From: JABSQH01 sp039194665
GTDB lineage: Bacteria > Actinomycetota > Acidimicrobiia > Acidimicrobiales > Ilumatobacteraceae
DNA length: 21,020 nucleotides
NCBI GenBank assembly: GCA_039194665.1
Contig: JBCCVW010000064.1
Coordinates: 1-21,020, forward strand
Reading direction: 5' to 3'
Position 1 is the first letter of the stretch, and each line of letters begins with the position of its first letter. Position numbers and translations under genes: made by a program. Below are positions 15,672 through 21,020 of this stretch, piece after piece. The notes under the pieces were generated by a model, which was not told the origin of the DNA, ran no database searches, and saw only the letters and a program-made list of their open reading frames with translations.

Positions 15672-16140
15672 CGCCCCCAGTTGTAACACCGGTCGATGGT
15701 GGCGCCGTGACGGCGCCGGTCGGCAGCGACGCCGCGATGGCGTCAGCGAGCTGCTCGATGCTGTTGCTCCACCCGCCGGTGACCGTGTCGACCATCGCCG
15801 CCGACGGCAGACCGTCGTGGGTGATCGTCACCTGACTCCCCTGTTGGTGGGCGGCGATCGCCACGGTGATGACCTGCTCGCCGCCGAACGTGTACCGCAA
15901 CCGTGTTGGCTCGTCGACGTCGAGGAACGTGCCTTCGACGACAAAGGGTGTGCCATCGAAGTCCATGCTCACGTGCAACGAACCACCGGGGCGGACGTCC
16001 CATGTGTGAATCGTCCAGAGTTGGTCGACTGCGCACCCGTACCAACGCGCCAGCAGAGCGACGTCGGTCCATGCGGCCCACACCCGTTCGGGTGGCGCTG
16101 CGTAGGTGCGGGTGAACGTGGCCGAGTGGGCGGTGGTCAT
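15664..16140 (-). CDS. SRPBCC (AHSA1-like/START) domain protein
   Basis: A 158-aa cytoplasmic protein with the SRPBCC helix-grip fold of the activator-of-Hsp90-ATPase-like group, which usually binds a hydrophobic ligand. Typical features are the N-terminal FTRTYAAPPERVWAAWTD, ARWYGCAVDQ, the strand WDVRPGGSLHVSM, and VEGTFLDVDEPTRLRYTF. The helix SAAMVDTVTGGWSNSIEQLADAI closes the domain. A Thr- and Gly-rich tail is disordered in appearance. ATG 16140 overlaps the ArsR stop as ATGA. Such proteins are commonly paired with ArsR repressors of the same type, and the paired gene is often what the repressor controls. The ligand cannot be predicted. Confidence 0.88.
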   Translation of the reverse strand: MTTAHSATFTRTYAAPPERVWAAWTDVALLARWYGCAVDQLWTIHTWDVRPGGSLHVSMDFDGTPFVVEGTFLDVDEPTRLRYTFGGEQVITVAIAAHQQGSQVTITHDGLPSAAMVDTVTGGWSNSIEQLADAIAASLPTGAVTAPPSTGVTTGGDG

Positions 16141-16499
16141 GATGCGCTGCTTTCAGGTGGTGGATTCGATCGTGAGCGGTTCGGTTCGTCGAGCACGGCG
16201 CCAAGACGGTCGAGGTTGGCTTCCCAGGCGGTGGCGATGAGCGTCGCCCACTCGGTGAGCGGCGCCAACCGGTCCGGCGCGAGGGCCAGCGTGTGGACAC
16301 GACCGTCGAGGCGGCGATGAACGAGGCCACACCGCTCGAGTTCCCGGACGTGCCGATTCAGCGCCTGCTTGGAGAAACCGAATCGTTCGCCGAGCTGGGG
16401 CGTTGTGACGGGCCCGTCGGTCAGCGCCGTGACGATCGCGCGGCGCGGCGCGGACGCCAGCGCACCGAACAGCTCGTCGAGTTGGTCGGTGGCGCTCAC
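16137..16499 (-). CDS. ArsR-family transcriptional regulator
   Basis: A 120-aa winged-helix DNA-binding protein. The core reads LFGALASAPRRAIVTALTDGPVTT, with the recognition-helix region GERFGFSKQALNRHVREL and wing LVHRRLDGRVHTLAL. The metal-binding ELCVCDL signature of metal-sensing ArsR proteins is absent, so it more likely senses an organic ligand or protein partner, as in ArsR-SRPBCC pairs. GTG 16499 overlaps the previous stop as GTGA and ATGA links it to the SRPBCC gene. The frame can be extended to 16880 but only by antisense-type sequence. A 24-bp inverted repeat in front of the operon (16904-16927) is the probable binding site; autoregulation is inferred from the layout. Confidence 0.88.
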   Translation of the reverse strand: MSATDQLDELFGALASAPRRAIVTALTDGPVTTPQLGERFGFSKQALNRHVRELERCGLVHRRLDGRVHTLALAPDRLAPLTEWATLIATAWEANLDRLGAVLDEPNRSRSNPPPESSAS

Positions 16500-16876
16500 G
16501 TGCGTCCGCCCGATTTGGTCGACCGAGTCGTCGATTTGGGCGGCAGCGTGCCGATCCAGTCGTAGGTGGCGTCGAACCACGGTTGCAACGCAGCGGTGTC
16601 GCGCAAGAGCTCGTCGGGAATCGACAGATAGCCGCGCATGGTGGCGCCGTACTGCTCGACCGGACCGGTGTCGTACTGCGCGGCGAACTCGTCGTGACGG
16701 TCCGGCGGGATGCGCAGCGCCATCGTCCCGTCGGACGTGAGGAAGCTGAACATGTTGCCGTCGCGCGCCGTGTACGGGTTCTGAGCGCCCTTGCGCGGCA
16801 CCTCCGGGTTGCCGGCGACGACCGCCTCGTAGGCGGCGAGCGCCTCGGCCGGACCAGGGTACGTCCGCTTGGCCAC
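16496..16876 (-). CDS. Small conserved protein, first gene of the ArsR-SRPBCC operon
   Basis: A 126-aa protein I cannot assign with certainty. It begins MAKRTYPGPAEALAAYEAVVAGNP, then has VPRKGAQNPYTARDGNMFSF and a strand-rich middle (DGTMALRIPPDRHDEF). It ends with an aromatic segment around PWFDATYDWIGTLPPK. The pattern of a short N-terminal helix followed by a small strand-rich domain is somewhat reminiscent of TfoX-N or DUF1801-like folds, but I would not commit to either. GTG 16876 has a candidate -10 (TACGGT) six nt upstream, so translation may be leaderless. The stop overlaps the ArsR start. The context suggests a function linked to the SRPBCC protein and amidohydrolase. Confidence 0.75.
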   Translation of the reverse strand: MAKRTYPGPAEALAAYEAVVAGNPEVPRKGAQNPYTARDGNMFSFLTSDGTMALRIPPDRHDEFAAQYDTGPVEQYGATMRGYLSIPDELLRDTAALQPWFDATYDWIGTLPPKSTTRSTKSGGRT

Positions 16877-16882
16877 GCACTG

Positions 16883-16911
16883 ACCGTACGCGCGATGGAG
16901 CCGATCGTCAA
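16883..16911 (-). promoter_or_regulatory. Candidate promoter of the ArsR operon (leaderless)
   Basis: On the minus strand TTGACG (16906-16911) and TACGGT (16883-16888) are separated by 17 nt. The -10 is followed by 6 nt and then the GTG at 16876. The -35 is part of the inverted repeat, so a repressor bound there would block RNA polymerase. Confidence 0.6.
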
Positions 16912-16927
16912 CATATTTGTTGACGAT
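16904..16927. repeat. Inverted repeat, probable ArsR-type operator
   Basis: Two perfect 10-bp arms, ATCGTCAACA (16904-16913) and TGTTGACGAT (16918-16927), flank TATT. The TCAACA/TGTTGA core is of the kind used by ArsR-family repressors. It lies 28 bp before the first gene of the operon and overlaps its -35, and it is also upstream of the divergent DUF6325 gene. Confidence 0.75.
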
Positions 16928-16992
16928 TGCGCGAACCGTGTCGGCCCCCTGCTACAAACTCGACCGTCGATCGCCTACCCAACGGAGCACTG

Positions 16993-17418
16993 ATGGCCAA
17001 CAACGACGCACTCGGACCCGTCGACTTCGTCCTGCTCGAGTTCCCCGAGCAGAACCCTTCGGGCTCCACCGCACGCGCCCTGTTGGCGCTGGTCGATGCC
17101 GGCGTGATCCAGCTGTACGACATCGTGGCGCTGCGTCGACACGACGGCGGCCACGAGGTGTTCGATCTGTCCGAGTTCGACGCCGATGGCTTCGCCCGCT
17201 TCGATGGCGCGCGCTCGGGCTTGTTGAGCGATGACGACGTCGCCGCCGCCGCCGATCTGCTCCAGCCGGGGACGATCGGCGTCATGCTCGTGTACGAAAA
17301 CGTGTGGGCGTCGCACTTCGTCGGCGAGGCCCGGGCGGCTGGCGGCGAGATGATCGTCAGTCAGCGCGTGCCCGCCGGCGACCTCCTCGACACGCTCGAT
17401 CGGCTCGAGTCGAACTGA
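16993..17418 (+). CDS. DUF6325-family protein
   Basis: A 141-aa protein of unknown function that I recognise as the DUF6325 type common in actinobacteria. Markers are the opening LGPVDFVLLEFPEQNPSG, ALLALVDAGVIQLYDIVALRRHDGG, the acidic helix VFDLSEFDADGF, SGLLSDDDVAAAADLLQPGTIGVMLVYENVWA and a closing RVPAGDLLDTLDRLE. No membrane helix or catalytic motif is evident. GGAG lies 5 nt before ATG 16993. The SHOCT-domain gene follows after a 40-bp gap, a pairing I have seen repeatedly in actinobacteria, so the two probably act together. A frame extension to 16927 lies in the promoter region and is not supported. Confidence 0.83.
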   Translation: MANNDALGPVDFVLLEFPEQNPSGSTARALLALVDAGVIQLYDIVALRRHDGGHEVFDLSEFDADGFARFDGARSGLLSDDDVAAAADLLQPGTIGVMLVYENVWASHFVGEARAAGGEMIVSQRVPAGDLLDTLDRLESN

Positions 17419-17458
17419 ACAGTCAGCAACCACCGCATTCAACAGACGGAGACAGACG

Positions 17459-17794
17459 ATGCCCGGACTACTTCGAGGGATGGCCCGCACCGCAGCGATC
17501 GCCGGAACGGCGAGCGCGGTCAGCGGTCGCGTCCAGCGGCGTCAGGCGGAGAAGTTCGCCACCCGCGACCAACAGATCGCCGCGACTCGTGCCCAGGGCT
17601 GGTCGCAGGGCGTGCAGTCGGCTGCCCCACAGCCCGCTCCGCCGCCACCACAGCCTGCGCCCCAGCCGGCACCGCAGCCAGCGGCTCCGCAGGTCGATGT
17701 GATCGGTCAGCTCAAGCAGCTCGCCGAGCTGAAGGAGCAAGGCATCCTGACCGAGGCCGAGTTCGCCGCGCAGAAGGCCAAGCTGCTCGGCTGA
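17459..17794 (+). CDS. SHOCT-domain protein with Pro/Gln-rich linker
   Basis: A 111-aa protein. The N-terminal 30 residues (MPGLLRGMARTAAIAGTASAVSG) are mildly hydrophobic and Gly/Ala-rich, followed by a basic helix and a low-complexity linker of PQPAP-type repeats (about 57-77). The last 30 residues, VIGQLKQLAELKEQGILTEAEFAAQKAKLLG, form a SHOCT domain, a short C-terminal helical motif thought to mediate oligomerisation or interaction. GGAG lies 7 nt before the ATG. It follows the DUF6325 gene closely, indicating an operon. The function is unknown. The gene ends 3 bp from the convergent nitroreductase stop. Confidence 0.87.
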   Translation: MPGLLRGMARTAAIAGTASAVSGRVQRRQAEKFATRDQQIAATRAQGWSQGVQSAAPQPAPPPPQPAPQPAPQPAAPQVDVIGQLKQLAELKEQGILTEAEFAAQKAKLLG

Positions 17795-17797
17795 TCG

Positions 17798-18970
17798 TCA
17801 CCCCGCGGCTTCGGCGAGGTCACGCACTCCGTCGACGACGCGCTGCATGTTGGCGCGGTGCTCGGCGATCCGACGTTGCAGGATGCGCGGCTCGCGCTCG
17901 GGCATCCGCTCGATCGCCGGCGTGAGGCCGCTCGGACCGGGCCCGAGTACGAGACCGAACCGCAAGCGTGTTGCCCCAGCGATGTCGTGCACCTCGAACC
18001 ACCAGCGCGCGCCGGGGTTGTCGCGATCGACCGCGGCCCAGCCGAACTCGGCTCCCTCCACGTACCGGTCGACGAAACACGGCACTTCCCACTCGCCTAT
18101 CGCCGAGTGTTGGTTACGGCCGATGAACTGTGCACCGAGCGCCGGACCGTCGAATCCGTCGGCCCAGCGCGCGCCAATGAGCTCCTCGCTGAATCTCACC
18201 GGCATCTCGATGTCGGTGACGAGCTCCCACACGGCTGACGGCTTGGCGGCAACATCGACCTCGACGATCGTGCCGGGCCCGTCGGCCAGCGTCGGCGGAT
18301 CAGACGGCCCGCGCTCCCACGTCGAGCCATACCGGTCGATGAACGCGATGTCGCGTGCCGGAAACCGTGGGGCCGTCTTGAATTCGGTGCCCTTGGTGTA
18401 GGCGAGCGGGATCATTGCAATCGGTGTCGAGTCGCTCGGGATGCCCAGCGCCTCGATCAGCTCGTCGTGTTTCGCCAGCCCGGCCGTGGTCCACGACGTG
18501 CCCAGCCCGCGGGCACGTGCGGCAACACAGAAGCTCCACACCGATTGGATCACCGAGTCGAACAACCCAGGTCGTCCCGAGCCGTCGTGTACGCCGATGA
18601 TCGTCGGCACCACGATCGCCGGCACGTCGGCGTAGTGCTCGGCGAGATAGGCCGCCGAGCGCATCACCTTCTCCTGACGGTGTCCGCTGCCCGCGAGGCG
18701 GTCGCGGCCGGCGATCATGAACTCACCGGCCGCCGCCATGTACAGATCGGCGAGCTGCTCCTTCACGCTCTGATCGCGCACGATCACCCACCGTCGCGAT
18801 CCCTGGTTGCCACCCGACGGCGCCTGCTCGGCGATGTCGATGCACTCGAAGATCAGATCGTCGCTGACCGGCCGTTCGAGATCGAGGCGCAGGCGGACAG
18901 CGCGGGTGGTGGTGAGTGCGTTGTCGACCGCGCCGACGTCGATGCCGTCGACCGGCTGGTACTGGCTCAT
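17798..18970 (-). CDS. Nitroreductase fused to a C-terminal SRPBCC domain
   Basis: A 390-aa two-domain protein. Residues 1 to about 225 are a nitroreductase-family flavoprotein. FMN-type residues appear in TTRAVRLRLD, the APSGGNQGSRRWVIVRD loop lies at about 50-66, and WSFCVAARARGLGTSWTT and IPLAYTKGT are typical later parts. Residues about 233-385 form an SRPBCC/polyketide-cyclase-like domain (TIVEVDVAAKPSAVWELVTD to RLRFGLVLGPG). Nitroreductases reduce nitro groups, quinones or enoyl-type substrates with NAD(P)H. The fused ligand-binding domain could present or bind a hydrophobic substrate; that is inference. ATG 18970 is the only good start. The gene ends 3 bp from the convergent SHOCT stop, and the upstream hydrolase stop is 28 bp away. 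Confidence 0.87.
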   Translation of the reverse strand: MSQYQPVDGIDVGAVDNALTTTRAVRLRLDLERPVSDDLIFECIDIAEQAPSGGNQGSRRWVIVRDQSVKEQLADLYMAAAGEFMIAGRDRLAGSGHRQEKVMRSAAYLAEHYADVPAIVVPTIIGVHDGSGRPGLFDSVIQSVWSFCVAARARGLGTSWTTAGLAKHDELIEALGIPSDSTPIAMIPLAYTKGTEFKTAPRFPARDIAFIDRYGSTWERGPSDPPTLADGPGTIVEVDVAAKPSAVWELVTDIEMPVRFSEELIGARWADGFDGPALGAQFIGRNQHSAIGEWEVPCFVDRYVEGAEFGWAAVDRDNPGARWWFEVHDIAGATRLRFGLVLGPGPSGLTPAIERMPEREPRILQRRIAEHRANMQRVVDGVRDLAEAAG

Positions 18971-18998
18971 AGGCCGAGCGTAGGCCCGGCCGCATGGG

Positions 18999-19883
18999 TC
19001 AGCCGGAGCCGGCCAGGGTTGGCAGCAGTGCAGCGGCGACTTCGGCCGGACGCTCCTCGTGCGAGAACAGCGCAGCGTTGTCGATCACCGCGAGCTTCGC
19101 ATTGGCGAACGTCGAGACCATCTCTCGTGCGCCATCGACAGGAAAGAAGAGATCGTCGGCACCCCATACCATCTGCACCGGCGTATCGATCTTGGCGTGC
19201 AGCGCTCCGAGCTCGCTCACGTAGCGCTTGTCGAAGCTCTTGAGGAGGCGCATCGTCGCGGCACGGTAGGCGGCATCATTGTGCAGCGGTTCGAGGAAGA
19301 ATTCGTCGAACTCACCGTCGAGCAGGCTGCGGTCGACGAACGCACCGCCCAGCACGAACTGGTTGCGGCGCAGCGCGGGCTTGCCGGCCAACCAGCCGAG
19401 GGCCGACCCGAAGCCCGGTAGATGCCGCGAATTGAGGAACAGATTGAAGCGCCACCCGGTGCCCTGCGGCTGCTCGGTATCGATCAGGCCCCACGCGCGC
19501 ACGCGTTCGTCGCCGGCAAGGGCGTGGCGGGCGAGCATGCCGCCGCTGTCGTGACCGACGATGGCGACGTCGTCGAGGCCGAGTTGGTCGACCACGCTGC
19601 GCACCGAGTCGATGTGCAACTGGAGCCCGAGTGGTGTCGTCGCGGAGAAACTGCTCGAGCCTGCGCCGGGCAGGTCGAGGAGATGACACGTGACGTCATC
19701 GGCGAGGTACGGCAACAGCGTGCGGTACGTCGCACCGCTCACCGGCCAGCCGTGCACGAAGACCACGTCGGGGCCCGACCCCACCGATCGATGGGCGACG
19801 GTCGCTCCCTGACCAACGTCGATCATCTGGCCGGGCGGCGCGCGGAAGAGGTCGGCGGCTTCCGTGGGGGTCATCGATGCCAT
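18999..19883 (-). CDS. Alpha/beta hydrolase with Asp nucleophile position (epoxide hydrolase/dehalogenase-like)
   Basis: A 294-aa alpha/beta hydrolase. The oxyanion loop reads VVFVHGWPVSGATYR. The nucleophile elbow reads GHDSGG, which places Asp where lipases have Ser, as in epoxide hydrolases and haloalkane or fluoroacetate dehalogenases; the neighbouring Ser is an alternative only if the turn is shifted. A later Asp is in MVWGADDLFFP and the candidate catalytic His is in LFSHEERP. The lid region (about 150-200) has the aromatic and basic residues common in the group. ATG 19883 has GGAG 8 nt upstream. The nitroreductase follows 28 bp downstream, so the pair may share a transcript. Epoxide versus haloalkane substrate cannot be decided without a lid alignment. 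Confidence 0.85.
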   Translation of the reverse strand: MASMTPTEAADLFRAPPGQMIDVGQGATVAHRSVGSGPDVVFVHGWPVSGATYRTLLPYLADDVTCHLLDLPGAGSSSFSATTPLGLQLHIDSVRSVVDQLGLDDVAIVGHDSGGMLARHALAGDERVRAWGLIDTEQPQGTGWRFNLFLNSRHLPGFGSALGWLAGKPALRRNQFVLGGAFVDRSLLDGEFDEFFLEPLHNDAAYRAATMRLLKSFDKRYVSELGALHAKIDTPVQMVWGADDLFFPVDGAREMVSTFANAKLAVIDNAALFSHEERPAEVAAALLPTLAGSG

Positions 19884-19903
19884 GGCGCGTCTCCGTTCGC
19901 ACA

Positions 19904-19925
19904 GTTTGTAGTGACTACTTCAAAC
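19904..19925. repeat. Inverted repeat upstream of the alpha/beta hydrolase, possible operator
   Basis: An 11-bp palindrome GTAGTGACTAC (19908-19918) is bracketed by GTTT and AAAC, making an imperfect 22-bp dyad 20 bp before the ATG at 19883. It is placed where a TetR-type or similar repressor would act, but no regulator gene is adjacent within the window. Confidence 0.45.
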
Positions 19926-19940
19926 CGTACCAGTGGGCGC

Positions 19941-19963
19941 GAAGAAATTCCTGAGATTTCTTC
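19941..19963. repeat. Hairpin-forming inverted repeat upstream of the DUF222 gene
   Basis: Perfect 8-bp arms GAAGAAAT and ATTTCTTC surround a 7-nt loop (TCCTGAG). There is no T-tract on either side, so a classical terminator is not favoured. The role is unknown. Confidence 0.55.
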
Positions 19964-19981
19964 CCGTGGAGGCCCGATTTT

Positions 19982-20003
19982 GGGGGTTCAGTGTGACACC
20001 CCC
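19982..20003. repeat. GC-rich inverted repeat just before the DUF222 start
   Basis: GGGGGT (19982-19987) and ACCCCC (19998-20003) form a 6-bp stem with a 10-nt loop, ending 5 nt before the ATG at 20009. It could act in the 5' leader or be a protein site. No Shine-Dalgarno sequence is visible here. Confidence 0.4.
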
Positions 20004-20008
20004 TGTTC

Positions 20009-21020
20009 ATGATGGGAACCGTGACGAACACCCCCGTCATCGACGACACCGGCACCGAGCCCCACAGCGCTGCGGCGTTGGCAGCTGCGGCGGAGTTGGT
20101 GGCGGACGCGGGGGCGGCGTTGGTGTCGGCGATCGCCAAACTGCAGGCGGTCGATGTGTCGGTCTTGTCTGATGCGGTTGCCGCGGAGTGGTCCGACCAT
20201 GTGGAACGAGCGCGGCGGATCGCCGAAGCGGCTGCGGTGGAGGTAGCCGCCGATGTCGATGCACAGGCCCGGTTCGGTGAGGCCGATGGGGTCTTGTCGA
20301 CCCACGCGTGGTTGCGGCATCGCCATCAGTTGTCGGGGGCGGAGGCGCATCGCCGTATGCAGGTCGCGCGGTTCTTGGACCGTGCCCCGCAGTGGCGCAA
20401 GGCGTTCTCCGATGGGTTCGTGCCGATCGCCAGTGTCGAAGCGATGGCGCGTGCTGCTGCGAACCCGCGGATTGCGAGCGAGGCGTTGGACAACGCGTTG
20501 GATGATCTACTCGCCGATGCGTGCCGGTGCGGGTTTGATGACTTCGCTGGCCTGGTCCGCACCTGGGAGCGGTTGGCTGCCGACGACGACGGACGCGACC
20601 GCACCGCGGCGTTGGCTGAGCAGCGGCATGTCACGTTGCGGCCACGCATTGCGGGTGGATGGAAACTGACCGGGTTGCTCGACGACCTCACCGGTGCCGA
20701 ACTTGCCGAGGTGTTGGCGTACTTCGCCGATGCCGAATGGCGCAACGATCACGAACTCGACCGTGACGATCCCCGCCGGCGCACCTCCGCCCAACAACAC
20801 GCCGACGCCATGGTCGCCATGGCGAATGCTGCTGCTGTCGCCGATCCCGGTGCACGACGAGCGAACCCGACGGTCAACGTGTTGATCGATCAGGCCTCAT
20901 TCGAAGCCGGCCTGACCGGCGACCGCGTCCACCAAGCGGCATACCGCGACGTCGTGGTCCGCACCCAATCCGGTCACCGGTTACATCCCGACGAAGCAAT
21001 CAACGCCGCCCTCACCGGCC
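20009..21020 (+). CDS. DUF222-domain protein (13E12 type, likely HNH endonuclease), 3' end outside window
   Basis: The frame is open from ATG 20009 to the right edge (337 codons). Starts at 20012 (ATG) and 20021 (GTG) are in the same frame and are equally possible. The residues show the DUF222 pattern: an Ala-rich N-terminal helix, LSTHAWLRHRHQLSGAEAHR (the conserved region before the helix bundle), DRAPQWRKAFSDGFVP, HVTLRPRIAGGWKLTGLLDDLTGAEL, then DDPRRRTSAQQHADAM and a strand beginning NPTVNVLID. In 13E12-type proteins this is normally followed by a C-terminal HNH nuclease domain, which lies beyond the window, so nuclease activity is not shown. These genes occur in many copies in actinobacterial genomes and can be mobile. 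Leucine codon TTG is used noticeably often here. Confidence 0.85.
   Translation, partial: MMGTVTNTPVIDDTGTEPHSAAALAAAAELVADAGAALVSAIAKLQAVDVSVLSDAVAAEWSDHVERARRIAEAAAVEVAADVDAQARFGEADGVLSTHAWLRHRHQLSGAEAHRRMQVARFLDRAPQWRKAFSDGFVPIASVEAMARAAANPRIASEALDNALDDLLADACRCGFDDFAGLVRTWERLAADDDGRDRTAALAEQRHVTLRPRIAGGWKLTGLLDDLTGAELAEVLAYFADAEWRNDHELDRDDPRRRTSAQQHADAMVAMANAAAVADPGARRANPTVNVLIDQASFEAGLTGDRVHQAAYRDVVVRTQSGHRLHPDEAINAALTG

Noticed and set aside
14451..15686. 411-codon plus-strand frame opposite the metal-dependent amidohydrolase
   Set aside because: The minus-strand protein has a complete metal-ligand set; the plus-strand frame has none.
17630..17690. Pro/Gln-rich repetitive DNA considered as a tandem repeat element
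   Set aside because: It is a coding low-complexity linker in the SHOCT protein, with imperfect repeats in frame.
19941..19963. Hairpin considered as a terminator for an upstream gene
   Set aside because: No gene reads toward it from the left on the plus strand, and there is no T-tract on either strand.

Overview
The window is a densely packed, high-GC stretch of chromosome that reads as an actinobacterium. The evidence is a probable F420-dependent luciferase-like oxidoreductase, a wax-ester-synthase-type acyltransferase, a DUF6325/SHOCT gene pair, a HelD-type RNA-polymerase recycling ATPase, a DUF222 (13E12-type) protein, GTG starts and several likely leaderless promoters. The gene mix resembles Acidimicrobiia (Ilumatobacter-like), but that placement is an inference. 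I see no rRNA, tRNA, CRISPR array, insertion sequence or phage gene. No stretch over 300 bases lacks a gene; the longest gaps are about 95-125 bp, and three of them hold inverted repeats.

Layout. (1) 1-1543 (+): end of an ABC-type ATPase and its membrane partner, overlapping by 4 bp. (2) 1526-3661 (-): an AlkB-like DNA/RNA demethylase and an FAD-dependent aromatic-type monooxygenase. A perfect LexA/SOS-type palindrome lies across the AlkB start codon. (3) 3735-5095 (+): LLM-family oxidoreductase coupled to a YbaK-type deacylase. (4) 5052-8704 (-): CmcJ/NvfI-like 2-oxoglutarate dioxygenase, an unusual amidohydrolase and a HelD-type helicase. (5) 8800-10595 (+): a two-helix membrane protein and a TRM11-like methyltransferase that seems to start at CTG. 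(6) 10623-14378 (-): alpha/beta hydrolase, WS/DGAT acyltransferase with a broken catalytic motif, DUF5655 protein and amidohydrolase. (7) 14439-16876 (-): a tightly overlapping operon of small conserved protein, ArsR-type repressor, SRPBCC protein and metal-dependent amidohydrolase, with an apparent operator and leaderless promoter. (8) 16993-17794 (+): DUF6325 and SHOCT proteins. (9) 17798-19883 (-): nitroreductase-SRPBCC fusion and an Asp-nucleophile alpha/beta hydrolase. (10) 20009-end (+): N-terminal part of a DUF222 protein running off the window, preceded by hairpin-rich sequence.

How the genes fit together. The content is mostly accessory metabolism: flavin, F420 and 2OG oxidoreductases, four amidohydrolase or alpha/beta-hydrolase neighbourhoods, and lipid-type acyl transfer. 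Mixed in are stress functions: AlkB with an SOS-type box, HelD, and the ArsR-controlled operon. Genes are coupled by 4-bp stop/start overlaps, and convergent neighbours overlap or nearly touch, leaving no room for ordinary terminators. The most rewarding signals are regulatory: the SOS-type box on alkB, the 18-bp palindrome between the CmcJ-like gene and the membrane protein, and the 24-bp ArsR-type operator overlapping a -35 element.
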